From Collinsella sp. (GTDB taxonomy: Bacteria > Actinomycetota > Coriobacteriia > Coriobacteriales > Coriobacteriaceae): a stretch of DNA of 64,000 bases. Where the stretch lies: assembly GCA_018368345.1 (NCBI GenBank), contig JAGZEK010000006.1:52271-116270 (forward strand), given 5' to 3'. This document shows, piece by piece, positions 51,157 through 59,499 of this stretch. The stretch's first letter is position 1. The number at the start of each line of letters is the position of its first letter. Under the pieces are notes generated by a model. That model had not been told where the DNA came from and did no database searches. It was given only the letters and a program-made list of their open reading frames with translations. The translations under genes and the position numbers were made by a program.

Positions 51157-51944
51157 GAACGAATCATCACTCCGTCGGGGTCGATCTTGTCCTGAATCTT
51201 CTTAAGCGTGCGGCGCAGCAGACGCGAAACCTGCACCTGAGAAATACCCAGCTTCTTGGCGATCTCGATCTGGGTCATGCCCTTCACAAAGCGCAGCTCG
51301 ATCACCTCGCGCTCGCGCGGCGAGAAATCACGGATTGCTTCCTCGATCACCAGGCGGTCATCGGTAAAGTCGAGCTCGTTGTCGTCGTCGGCATAACGGT
51401 CGAGAATCGAGGGGGCATCGTCGGAATCGGACGCACCAGGAGCCTCGATGGGCACCGAGGTATAGGCCGAAGACGATTCCATAGCCTCGAGGACCTCATC
51501 GACAGTCACATCTAGATACTCAGCGATCTCCTCAACCTTGGGCGAACGCTGAAGCTCGTTGGTGAGCTTATCGGTAGCCTGGTTGACCTTGGCCGAGAGC
51601 TCCTGCAGACGGCGCGGAACGCGCACGCTCCAGCCCTTATCGCGGAAATGACGCTTGATCTCGCCCAGAATGGTGGGTGTTGCAAACGTCGTGAACTCGA
51701 GCCCGCGCTCGGGATCAAAGCGGTCGATAGCCTTGAGCAAACCCAGATAACCAACCTGCATCAGGTCGTCGAGCGGCTCGCCGCGGTTCTTAAATTTGTT
51801 GGCAAGAAACCTTACCAGGTTCATATGGGACATGACGAGCTGCTCGCGAGCGTCCGGATCACCGGTCTCTTTATAGCGACGAAACAGCTCGCGGGTTTTC
51901 TCCTTGTCCCAAGCGGTCTTACCGCTCCGGGAACGTTCGGTCAT
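51153..51944 (-). CDS. RNA polymerase sigma factor, SigB/SigF type
   Basis: The 263-residue group 3 sigma factor shows region 2 (ARELF-like helix, HMNLVRFLANKFKNRGEPLDDLMQVGYLGLLKAIDRFDPERG), a -10 reading helix with EFTTFATPTILGEIKRHFRDKGW, region 3, and region 4 helix-turn-helix with MTQIEIAKKLGISQVQVSRL. This is the SigB/SigF/SigG lineage. The small RsbW-like gene directly upstream is the expected antagonist. Asp-rich insertion at about 170-195 is unusual. Confidence 0.92.
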   Translation of the reverse strand: MTERSRSGKTAWDKEKTRELFRRYKETGDPDAREQLVMSHMNLVRFLANKFKNRGEPLDDLMQVGYLGLLKAIDRFDPERGLEFTTFATPTILGEIKRHFRDKGWSVRVPRRLQELSAKVNQATDKLTNELQRSPKVEEIAEYLDVTVDEVLEAMESSSAYTSVPIEAPGASDSDDAPSILDRYADDDNELDFTDDRLVIEEAIRDFSPREREVIELRFVKGMTQIEIAKKLGISQVQVSRLLRRTLKKIQDKIDPDGVMIRS

Positions 51945-51945
51945 A

Positions 51946-52323
51946 TTAGATATCCGCCTTGAGGTCGAGGGAAAGCGTCAGGGGCGCCGCAGTCTTTTCG
52001 TAGGAATCGCACACGCTCGCCAAAATGAGCTCGGCATACACGGCAGCCTGGTCATCCTCGTCGACAGAGGCCTGATCGCCAAAGGTAAAGGTCATGCCAA
52101 CGTGAGACTCGTCGACATCGAATTTGATGGTGATGTCGTCGCAGTCGACCGCGGTGCACCCAAAGATGAAAGCCTCCTCGGCAGCCATGCGGATGTCCTC
52201 GATGCGATCGACAGACATGGAGCACAGGGCACCAACATTGGCAGCCGTCATGCGCACAAGGCGAGCGAGACGCGGGTCGCCGGCAACGGTCAGCGTGATG
52301 GGGCAGGTTGTTTCGCTACTCAT
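51946..52323 (-). CDS. Reduced RsbW-like anti-sigma / GHKL-type protein
   Basis: The 125-residue protein has the look of a HATPase-type anti-sigma factor: RLARLVRMTAANVGA, RIEDIRMAAEEAFIFGC (N-box-like helix, with phenylalanine where the metal-binding Asn normally is), CDDITIKFDVDESHVGMTFTF, then a C-terminal strand. The glycine-rich ATP lid motifs (DxGxG, GxGL) are not seen, so ATP-dependent kinase action is doubtful. It is one base before the sigma gene's start, so the pair is probably a sigma/anti-sigma module. No RsbV partner is adjacent. Confidence 0.7.
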   Translation of the reverse strand: MSSETTCPITLTVAGDPRLARLVRMTAANVGALCSMSVDRIEDIRMAAEEAFIFGCTAVDCDDITIKFDVDESHVGMTFTFGDQASVDEDDQAAVYAELILASVCDSYEKTAAPLTLSLDLKADI

Positions 52324-52909
52324 CGCAGGACTCCTCAGAGGACTCGGCGGGCGTATAGGTGTAATACTGAGCCGGCTTGGCTGCGGGCTTCTGAGCCGCA
52401 TCCGCACCACCGGCGGCCTCGTCCTCGGCCTGACCGATCAGAACGCGCTCGGTAGGCTGCTCGGCCTCGGCGGCGGCAGCTGCTAGCTTGCGATCGGCGT
52501 CGGCTGCAGGAGCCTTCACCTTATTGAAGAGCTTCTGCACGGCGCCGGCCGCAGAATCAGTCACGCTCGATACGGCATTACTGGCCTCGGCCATACTGCC
52601 CGTGACCTCGGAGATGTCGCGAACGACCGCCTCAACCTCAACGAGGTTGGACGTCAGGGCGTCAACGGCAGTCTTGCTCGACTTGAGGAGCGGCTCCATC
52701 TGGGCAAGTGCCGGCGTAAGCTCGTCAACGGCGCCGTCGAGTTTTGCCACCACGGGCTGCGCCTCGGCAATCGTATTGTTGAGGTCGGTTACCGTCTTGT
52801 CGAGCGAGTCGACAACGGTGCGGGTTTTGCGCAGGGTGAGCGCAAGCTCAACGATAGCCCACACGCCGGCAACGGCGAGCAGCAGCAAGGCGATTTGAAT
52901 GGGACTCAT
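52316..52909 (-). CDS. DUF948-like membrane-anchored coiled-coil protein
   Basis: The 197-residue protein has a single N-terminal transmembrane helix (IQIALLLLAVAGVWAIVELAL, residues 4-24) and then a long helical, coiled-coil-like domain with repeated hydrophobic heptads (VVDSLDKTVTDLNNTI, LTPALAQMEPLLKSS), ending in an Ala/Glu-rich tail. The DUF948/YtxG-like general stress family fits. It overlaps the RsbW-like gene by eight bases, linking it to the sigma factor regulon. Function unknown. Confidence 0.75.
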   Translation of the reverse strand: MSPIQIALLLLAVAGVWAIVELALTLRKTRTVVDSLDKTVTDLNNTIAEAQPVVAKLDGAVDELTPALAQMEPLLKSSKTAVDALTSNLVEVEAVVRDISEVTGSMAEASNAVSSVTDSAAGAVQKLFNKVKAPAADADRKLAAAAAEAEQPTERVLIGQAEDEAAGGADAAQKPAAKPAQYYTYTPAESSEESCDE

Positions 52910-52983
52910 ACAAGCCTCCCAAAGGAATCGAAATACAGACTTTGTTCATGGTACCCCAAAGGGGACGGAAGATTCCCAAAAGC

Positions 52984-54333
52984 TTACTTTGGCGCCCTGC
53001 CGCTACGGTCGCGCTCGCTTTGCTCCACACGCCATTCTTCCCAACCGCGGCCGGCAGGCTGCCAAAAGGCACCACGCTCCAGGCCTTCGGGCAAATAGCG
53101 CTGGTCGACCCAACCTTCGGGATAATCGTGTGGGTACTTGTATAGACCGTACTCGTCGCTGCCGGGACGGTGACGATCGCGAAGATAACTGGGCACCTCG
53201 CGCAATCCGCTACTATGGATATCGGCCAGCGCCGCATCGATCGAAGCCTCGCACGCGTTGGATTTAGGCGCCAAGCACACATAGAGTGCAGCCTGAGCCA
53301 GGTTAATTCGGCACTCGGGATAGCCAATGACCTCGGCAGACTTAAACGCGGCTTGCGCCACCAAAAGCGCCTGCGGATCGGCATTGCCAACATCCTCAGA
53401 AGCCTGAATCATAATGCGGCGGGCGATAAACTTAGGATCCTCCCCCGCGTCGATCATGCGCGCGAGCCAATAGATCGTGGCATCGGGGTCGCTGCCGCGC
53501 ATGGACTTGATGAACGCACTGATAATGTCATAGTGCATGTCACCGTTTTTGTCATACGAAAAACCGCGGCGCGGGTTGGCAATCTTCACGTCATCGACGG
53601 TGATGGGATAACGCTCCCCTGCCGCCGGAGCCGGCGTCCCCTCGGTATCGGGACGCGTGACGGCAATCTCACTCGCCAGCTCGAGCGTCGTGAGCGCGGA
53701 TCGAGCGTCGCCCGCAGCCAGCGTGCAGATGGTCTTAACCGTATCCTCATCGGCCGAGAACTTGCCACCCAAACCCTGCGGCGCCTCAAGCGCACGCGCA
53801 ATAAGCGTGGCGATATCCTCGTCTTTGAGGTGCTCAAGCTCCACCACGCGACCACGCGAGAGCAATGCCGAGTTGACCTCAAAGTACGGATTCTCCGTCG
53901 TAGCGCCAATCATAATGACGGTACGGTTCTCAACCGCATGCAACAGGGCGTCCTGCTGCGACTTGGAAAAGCGGTGAATCTCATCGATAAACAGAATGGT
54001 GCGGCGGTCATAGGTATTCAGGCGAGTCTTGGCCTCGTCAATCACGCGGCGCAAGTCCTTCACGGTGCCCGTCACGGCGCTGACCTCGACAAACTCGCCC
54101 TTGGTATGGTTGGCGATAATGTGGGCCAGCGTCGTCTTGCCCGTACCGGCCGGCCCGTACAGAATCACGCTCGACAGCACGTCGTGCTCAATCGCGGCAC
54201 GCAGCCATGAGCCCTTACCGACGGCCTTTTGCTGGCCCACGTACTCATCAAGCGTGTTGGGGCGCATGCGCACCGCAAGCGGCGCATTCTGAAAGGAACG
54301 CTCGCGCGTCGAAGCAGAAAAAAGGTCGTCCAT
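52984..54333 (-). CDS. rarA: Replication-associated recombination protein RarA (MgsA-type AAA+ ATPase)
   Basis: RarA acts at stalled replication forks. The ~449-residue protein shows LAVRMRPNTLDEYVGQQ, Walker A ILYGPAGTGKTTLAHII (about residues 57-73), Walker B TILFIDEIHRFSK, and a sensor region MIGATTENPYFEVN, typical of the clamp-loader-like family. The C-terminal MgsA tetramerisation domain includes SMRGSDPDATIYWLARMI and the terminal HDYPEGWVDQRYLPEGL. Start at the ATG of MDDLF is an informed choice; ATG codons 6 and 15 bases upstream are possible. Confidence 0.92.
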   Translation of the reverse strand: MDDLFSASTRERSFQNAPLAVRMRPNTLDEYVGQQKAVGKGSWLRAAIEHDVLSSVILYGPAGTGKTTLAHIIANHTKGEFVEVSAVTGTVKDLRRVIDEAKTRLNTYDRRTILFIDEIHRFSKSQQDALLHAVENRTVIMIGATTENPYFEVNSALLSRGRVVELEHLKDEDIATLIARALEAPQGLGGKFSADEDTVKTICTLAAGDARSALTTLELASEIAVTRPDTEGTPAPAAGERYPITVDDVKIANPRRGFSYDKNGDMHYDIISAFIKSMRGSDPDATIYWLARMIDAGEDPKFIARRIMIQASEDVGNADPQALLVAQAAFKSAEVIGYPECRINLAQAALYVCLAPKSNACEASIDAALADIHSSGLREVPSYLRDRHRPGSDEYGLYKYPHDYPEGWVDQRYLPEGLERGAFWQPAGRGWEEWRVEQSERDRSGRAPK

Positions 54334-54393
54334 AGCCATCCCGTGCATCAATCAAAATCGTTTTCCACGAATAGTATACCGAATAAATACGAA

Positions 54394-55641
54394 CTACCGT
54401 TCGTTAATATAAGTACGGTGCGGAAACTTTAGACCCGGGAACAACTTACTCGTCAGCTCGCAGAAATAGCCATCCGTCATGCTCGCAATGTAATCCACCA
54501 CGGCTTGGTCCTTATCGTCCTGCCATGCATAGGTACGGTCGTAGTAGGAAAGCTGCTGCTCAATGCGCGAAATGTGGTGCTTAAATATGTAGGAGGACTC
54601 GTCGCCTTCGTTTATATCCTGCAGGCAACGGTCGTAGAGCTTTTCGAAAGCCTCGCGCAGCTCCGCTTCGGAGTCGCCTTCGATACCGCCCTTGCTATAG
54701 ATCTTCTCGTAGTTCTCGCACTTGGCTCGGCGGATTTCCTCAAACAGGTCCTCGCTCATCTCGATGCGTGGCTTGCCATAGCTGTGCTCGACGATATCGA
54801 TGGAGGCATGCGTGAGGATCCAGCTGTTGTATGCTCCGCCCAGGTCATCGTCAAAGGCGTCAGGTGACAGCAGACCCGCAGCAATGGCGTCTTGGCGATC
54901 ACGCCCAACGTAGGCAAGGATATCCGAGATGCGAACCACGCAGCCCTCGAGCGTCATGGGGCGCAGATGTTCAATCGCGCTATAGCCCGTGGCGATGCAG
55001 TCCTCGACCGTCAGATCGAACTGTTCAAAGGAACCCATATCCGAAAGCTCAAACACGCGTTGCTCGTACTCGCCGTTATGGCACAGCACGCCATCGAGTG
55101 TCTGGAGCGACACGTTGCGGCCATACAGTGCATCGAGCACACGGACTGATTGCACGTTATGGAAAAAGTAGCGACCCGTACGCTCGTGGTAAATATCGTT
55201 GAGGAATCGCTCGCCGGCATGGCCAAAGGGCGTGTGGCCCAAGTCATGGCCTAAGCCAATCGCCTCGATTAGATCGCAGTTGAGCCCCAGGGCGCGGCCG
55301 ATATCGCGTGCAATGCGCGAGACAAGCTGCACGTGCAGGCCGCGGCGCGACAGGTCGTCGTTGCTGCGAAAACTAAAGACCTGCGTTTTGCCTGCATAAC
55401 GCGTATACGCCGGAAGATGAAGAATCTTTTCGATATCGCGCATAAACGCCGGTCGCATGAGCGTGCCTTTGTCGGCAGCGCGATCAATACGACGAATGAC
55501 CTGGTCGTCGTTGCAACGATACGGGCTGACGGCACCCGAAGCACGATCGGCGGAAATACGCTCGACAAGTTCGGGCGACAACGACGAGGGAATACGATCC
55601 ATGCGCGCCTTAATGACGGCCGTTTCTTGATTAGTTGCCAT
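54394..55641 (-). CDS. dgt: Deoxyguanosinetriphosphate triphosphohydrolase (HD domain)
   Basis: The 415-residue dNTPase splits dGTP to deoxyguanosine and triphosphate. The HD core has TRYAGKTQVFS, RRGLHVQLVSRIARDIGRAL (the first histidine), GLGHDLGHTPFGHAGE at about residues 112-127, and DGVLCHNGEYE with DILAYVGRDRQDA further on. The start ATG is six bases after AAGGAG. It is not clearly Dgt of E. coli or a Gram-positive dNTPase, so the symbol reflects activity class. Confidence 0.88.
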   Translation of the reverse strand: MATNQETAVIKARMDRIPSSLSPELVERISADRASGAVSPYRCNDDQVIRRIDRAADKGTLMRPAFMRDIEKILHLPAYTRYAGKTQVFSFRSNDDLSRRGLHVQLVSRIARDIGRALGLNCDLIEAIGLGHDLGHTPFGHAGERFLNDIYHERTGRYFFHNVQSVRVLDALYGRNVSLQTLDGVLCHNGEYEQRVFELSDMGSFEQFDLTVEDCIATGYSAIEHLRPMTLEGCVVRISDILAYVGRDRQDAIAAGLLSPDAFDDDLGGAYNSWILTHASIDIVEHSYGKPRIEMSEDLFEEIRRAKCENYEKIYSKGGIEGDSEAELREAFEKLYDRCLQDINEGDESSYIFKHHISRIEQQLSYYDRTYAWQDDKDQAVVDYIASMTDGYFCELTSKLFPGLKFPHRTYINER

Positions 55642-55672
55642 GGCATGCTCCTTAAGAAGGATGCGCAATCGG

Positions 55673-56095
55673 TTACAATGTGCAGCCCACGACCTCGATT
55701 ATGGCAAAAATCGGCACCAAAAACGGGAGTAATGGCAAGGAGCGCGATTTTGTGATGAGGCAGGAGAGGGCAAGGACCAGGAGCGCGGCGGCAAATGCCA
55801 CGAAGCCACCCATAGGGTCGAGCGTGCAAAGCGCGAAGAGCGCCTTGGCATCTCCCATGCCGATGCCGGGGGTCTGGCGATGTCGCCGCCAAAGCGACTC
55901 AGTTAGCACAAGAGAAAGGTACACGATGACCGCAAGGCCAGCGTGGTCAAGTGCCGTGTTCAAGCCCCCATCCAGCCACACGCCCGCAAACGCCGCCACG
56001 GCACACGCAGCAGCAAGCGCGTTGGGAAACCGCCGCTCACGGGCATCGATCACCGCACCGACAAAGGCGCAGATCCAAAATGGGATATAGACCAT
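55673..56095 (-). CDS. Prepilin peptidase, A24A/TadV-like
   Basis: The 140-residue integral membrane aspartyl protease has four to five hydrophobic helices, the first catalytic aspartate in VIDARERRFPNAL and the second in GIGMGDAKAL (GxGD). It lacks the N-methyltransferase domain of classical PilD, matching TadV/CpaA-type enzymes. ATG follows a perfect AAGGAGG. No pilin or tad locus is near, so its substrates lie elsewhere. Confidence 0.88.
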   Translation of the reverse strand: MVYIPFWICAFVGAVIDARERRFPNALAAACAVAAFAGVWLDGGLNTALDHAGLAVIVYLSLVLTESLWRRHRQTPGIGMGDAKALFALCTLDPMGGFVAFAAALLVLALSCLITKSRSLPLLPFLVPIFAIIEVVGCTL

Positions 56096-56126
56096 CGAGC
56101 ACCTCCTTGAGCTGCATCGCAAAAGC

Positions 56127-56167
56127 AAAAACCACCACAAAAGGCCTGTCCCCATTGTGGTGGTTTT
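56127..56167 (-). terminator. Hairpin terminator built of CCACCAC repeats after the glycosyltransferase gene
   Basis: AAAACCACCACAA and TTGTGGTGGTTTT (56127-56139, 56155-56167) form a 13-base stem on the minus strand, followed by TTTGCTTTTGC. Half of a similar sequence (AAAACCACCACAAAGGGGACA) follows the glycerol dehydrogenase at 63881, so it belongs to a dispersed terminator-like repeat. Confidence 0.8.
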
Positions 56168-56175
56168 GGTGGTGG

Positions 56176-57471
56176 TTATTTGGCGCCTTGCATGACCTCG
56201 TCGAGGGTAACGTTGACGGCGTGCTGCGTCGGAACCCAGTCGACCTTTAGGAACAGTGCAGCCACCGTGATGGGGATATAGCTGAACATAAAGATCGGGA
56301 AGGTAAACAGGTTTGTCACCAGACGCCACTTTTGCGCACAGTGAATGTGCTTGTACTCAAAGATGGTCGTAAGCAGCGCCAGGATAAAGAAGGTCTGATA
56401 CATCATGGCGAAGGTCATAATGAGCGAAGCGGCGCACGCCTGCATCTCGACTTCGGTAGCCAGGAAGCCGTGCGAAAGACCGCCCACGATCAGGAACGTC
56501 GCATTGGCGAGCATCGAGATCAGCGATAGCAGCATACCCGGGGCGATGGTCATAAACATGTCGTAGGCGGCAAACCGGCGATAGCGGAACGTCGACTTGA
56601 CCAGATGCTTGCCATAAGTAAAGAACACCTGGTAAAAGCCCTTGGTCCAACGCATACGCTGTTTCCAGGACGCCTTAAACGTCACGGGCTGTTCATCGAA
56701 GAACTCAGCCGGCGCATAGCCAATACGAATGCCGTGAATGGCACAGAACGTGGTGAACTGAATATCCTCGGTCAGCGTGTGGAACTGCCAGCCGTGCATG
56801 CCCTCGATAATACAGGCGGAGATGAGGTAGCCCGAGCCCGAGACGGCGCAGGACGTCTTACAGATATTGCGCGCGTTATTGAGGAAGCGTGCCTCGCGCA
56901 GATACCAGGTGGCATTAGCCGCCGAGATCCAAGAGCTGCCGAAGTTCTTGGAGTTACGATAGCTCGTGACCACATGGAAGCCCTGGTCAAAGGCATCGTT
57001 CATCTTGGAGACGTAATCGCGGGAAATAACGTTGTCGGCGTCAAAGATGAAATAGCCCTCAAAAGTATCGGGATACTCGTTGAGAATGCGATCAAAACCA
57101 AAGTCCATGACCCAGCTCTTGCCCTTACGGGCCAGGTCGTTACGCTCATAGACGACGGCGCCCGCCTCGCGCGCGAGCTGCGCCGTGTTGTCGGTGCAGG
57201 CATCGGCGACCACGAAGACCTCGATAAGCTCGGACGGATAATCCTGGTCCTTGATGGAGCGAACAAGGTTGGCGATCACGGCCTCCTCGTTATGCGCCGC
57301 GATAAAGAAGGCATAACGATGCAGCTTTTTGGCCTTGGGAGGCGCGACCTCACCACGGAGTGCACCGATGACAAAGAAGACCACCTGATACAGAAAACAG
57401 ACCGTGAGTAGCGTAACCACAATCTGGTTAAAGATCACGATGGGCGTGTTAGTTTGTAAAAAGGCGAGCAT
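56176..57471 (-). CDS. Processive GT2-family glycosyltransferase, membrane protein
   Basis: The 431-residue protein has an N-terminal transmembrane helix, a family 2 glycosyltransferase domain (about residues 48-290) and three or four C-terminal helices. Key motifs are AAHNEEAVIANLV, VVADACTDNTAQLA, FIFDADNV (DxD) and the acceptor-site QRMRWTKGFYQVF (QxxRW) seen in cellulose/hyaluronan-synthase-like enzymes. The TEDIQ segment carries the catalytic ED. It likely makes a surface polysaccharide; no other polysaccharide genes adjoin it. Confidence 0.9.
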   Translation of the reverse strand: MLAFLQTNTPIVIFNQIVVTLLTVCFLYQVVFFVIGALRGEVAPPKAKKLHRYAFFIAAHNEEAVIANLVRSIKDQDYPSELIEVFVVADACTDNTAQLAREAGAVVYERNDLARKGKSWVMDFGFDRILNEYPDTFEGYFIFDADNVISRDYVSKMNDAFDQGFHVVTSYRNSKNFGSSWISAANATWYLREARFLNNARNICKTSCAVSGSGYLISACIIEGMHGWQFHTLTEDIQFTTFCAIHGIRIGYAPAEFFDEQPVTFKASWKQRMRWTKGFYQVFFTYGKHLVKSTFRYRRFAAYDMFMTIAPGMLLSLISMLANATFLIVGGLSHGFLATEVEMQACAASLIMTFAMMYQTFFILALLTTIFEYKHIHCAQKWRLVTNLFTFPIFMFSYIPITVAALFLKVDWVPTQHAVNVTLDEVMQGAK

Positions 57472-57552
57472 GCAGGCTCCCGAGAACGCGTTACGTAAAC
57501 AACCGTATATCTTACCGCAGGCTTACCGAGTTCAAGAAACCACCTAATACGG

Positions 57553-58566
57553 CTAGACTTCGAGCAGACCGAGCTGCGGAACGATTTCGTCGCCGGCAGC
57601 AGTACGACCAAGCGAGCGCGGGGCCAGGTCGTCAAGAACCGCAGCGAGATCCCACGGCAGCTCGTCACGGCACTCAATGCGTTCCCCCGTCACGGGATGG
57701 TCGAATGCGACGCGCCATGAATGAAGGAACTGCCTGGTCAGGCCCTGGTCGGCACGCGCATCGCACTTACCGTAGAGTGGATCGCCCACGCAGGCGTGGT
57801 TGATGTGGCGCATATGCACGCGAATCTGATGTGTGCGGCCGGTAAACAGGTGGCACTCGACGAGCGTATAGCCGTCGTCAAAACGCATGGAGTCAAAGCG
57901 CTCGAGGACCTTAAAGGTCGTAATGGCCTGACGGGCAAAGGGGTCGTCCGAAACCGCCATCTTGACGCGGTCACGCGTGGAACGGGCGATACCGGTGTTG
58001 ATGGTGCCCTCGTCCATGGCAATGTGGCCGTGGACGAGCGTAATGTAGCGGCGGTCGAGCGTGCGCGTGCGGATGAGATTCTGGAGTGCGCGCTGGGTGT
58101 CGTCGTCCTTGGCCGCAAGCATAAGGCCCGAGGTGTCACGATCCAGGCGATGTACGATGCCGGGGCGGTCCTCACCCTGCACGGTGCCCAGATGGTCGAT
58201 GCCACAGTGATAGACCAAGGCGTTCGCAAGGGTGCCGCTCTCGTGGCCATGGGCTGGATGGCACACCAGACCGCGCTGCTTGGAGAGCACGATGAGGTAG
58301 TCGTCCTCGTAGCGGATATCGAGGGGAATGGCCTCGGGAATCACGTCGGTCGGATCATGCGGTTCGGGCAGGTCGACCGAGATACGGTCGCCGGAGCGCA
58401 CGGCATACTTTTTTGACAGGCATGTCTCGCCGTTGACGGCAACGGCACCGCCCTCAATCAGATGCGCGCAAGCAGAGCGCGTGGGGCAGCCGTCGTTGGC
58501 GCCCAGATAGGCGTCGAGACGCTGGCCAGCGGTATCGTCGGCAACGAGAATATGGATGTCGGCCAT
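57553..58566 (-). CDS. RluA/RluD-family 23S rRNA pseudouridine synthase
   Basis: The 337-residue protein has an N-terminal S4 domain (QRLDAYLGANDGCPTRSACA) and a pseudouridine synthase domain. The catalytic aspartate is in PGIVHRLDRDTSGLML at about residues 135-150, with GLVCHPAHGHESGTLANALV, RYITLVHG and TGRTHQIRVHMRHI following. It most resembles RluD. It starts one base into the lspA stop codon (TAATG), the usual lspA-rluD pairing of Gram-positive bacteria. Confidence 0.93.
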   Translation of the reverse strand: MADIHILVADDTAGQRLDAYLGANDGCPTRSACAHLIEGGAVAVNGETCLSKKYAVRSGDRISVDLPEPHDPTDVIPEAIPLDIRYEDDYLIVLSKQRGLVCHPAHGHESGTLANALVYHCGIDHLGTVQGEDRPGIVHRLDRDTSGLMLAAKDDDTQRALQNLIRTRTLDRRYITLVHGHIAMDEGTINTGIARSTRDRVKMAVSDDPFARQAITTFKVLERFDSMRFDDGYTLVECHLFTGRTHQIRVHMRHINHACVGDPLYGKCDARADQGLTRQFLHSWRVAFDHPVTGERIECRDELPWDLAAVLDDLAPRSLGRTAAGDEIVPQLGLLEV

Positions 58567-59147
58567 TAGCGCTCATTCCTTTCGCGAATCTTACGGGCAC
58601 GCTCCCCACGTTGTTTGGCCTTGCGCTTGGCGCGGGCCTCGTCACGGGCGTTGAGCTCGGCGGTCGCATCGACCTCGCGAGCGGCGGGACTTAAGAACAT
58701 GTAACCAATGAGGGCGAGCACGACACCCACGGTAATACCGATGTCCGCAACGTTAAAGACGGGAAAGTCGATGAAGGTGGTGGCAATAAAATCGGTCACG
58801 AAGCCAAAGGCCAAACGATCGATCGCGTTGCCAATGGCGCCGCCCGCGACCATAGCCATACCTATGACCTCCAGATGGGCAAGCTGGGGAGCACGAACGA
58901 GGTACACGGCAATGGCGACAATAACCGCAAGCGCCAGCGCGGCAAACGCGAGGCCATGTCCCTCGCCCATGCTAAAGGCGGCGCCGATGTTACGCACGAA
59001 AAGGAAGTCGATCACACCGGGGATAACAGTCACATGCAGAGCATCGCCAACGGCACGAACCGCAAGCTTGGTCAGCTGGTCAACAAGCAGCACGGCCAAC
59101 GCCACGCCACCAGCAACACCCAACCGCCAACGCAAAGGCGGCGTCAT
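58566..59147 (-). CDS. lspA: Lipoprotein signal peptidase
   Basis: LspA cuts lipoprotein signals in the membrane after lipidation. The protein of 193 residues has four hydrophobic helices and the two catalytic aspartates in GGAIGNAIDRLAFGFVTDF and FNVADIGITVG. An extra basic, Lys/Arg-rich tail of about 35 residues follows the last helix, unlike the usual short end. I give the ATG at 59147 (MTPPLRWR). Lipoproteins of this window, including the riboswitch operon, would be its substrates. Confidence 0.93.
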   Translation of the reverse strand: MTPPLRWRLGVAGGVALAVLLVDQLTKLAVRAVGDALHVTVIPGVIDFLFVRNIGAAFSMGEGHGLAFAALALAVIVAIAVYLVRAPQLAHLEVIGMAMVAGGAIGNAIDRLAFGFVTDFIATTFIDFPVFNVADIGITVGVVLALIGYMFLSPAAREVDATAELNARDEARAKRKAKQRGERARKIRERNER

Positions 59148-59499
59148 ATCCCCAGTACAACCCAAATCAATCCCCTACCCTCAAGAACATCGAATTACGT
59201 TTAACGCAATAGATAATCATACATTGACGCAAGCGAGAAGCGACAAAACTCCCAAGAACGGAAACACTGCAGGTAGAGCATAAATGAGCGAGCGGGTCGC
59301 ATTTGAGACAAGGTGACGTGAAATGAAAGGGCGCTGACCTTTCGGTCGCGCCCTTGAAATTGAACGGCAGAATGTCCAAATGCGGCCCGCGCAGCGTCGG
59401 CTGGTCCGCCGTTCGGTAGAACGGCGGAACCCCCCCCCAATTGCCGCTCTGGCAGGTTTGCAGCGTCAACCGGTTACGCGGTTTGGTAAAACCGCGTAA
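59148..59499. other. Intergenic region with hairpins between ileS and lspA
   Basis: No gene with a ribosome site is supported. The region holds three hairpins: 59327-59355 (GGGCGC/GCGCCC, with a T-rich tail on the minus strand), 59405-59428 (TCCGCCGTTC/GAACGGCGGA) and 59473-59500 (GTTACGCGGTTT/AAACCGCGTAAC, touching the ileS stop). A run of nine C lies at 59430-59438. The first is the likeliest ileS terminator. Confidence 0.65.
59327..59355 (-). terminator. Candidate terminator hairpin downstream of ileS
   Basis: On the minus strand AAGGGCGC(G)ACC pairs with GGT(CA)GCGCCCTT around GAAA, followed by TTCATTTCA. It is 145 bases from the ileS stop, with two more hairpins between. Confidence 0.6.

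Noticed and set aside
59167..59469. A 100-residue minus-strand frame between ileS and lspA
   Set aside because: It lacks a ribosome site, crosses two hairpins and a nine-C run, and shows no recognisable domain.
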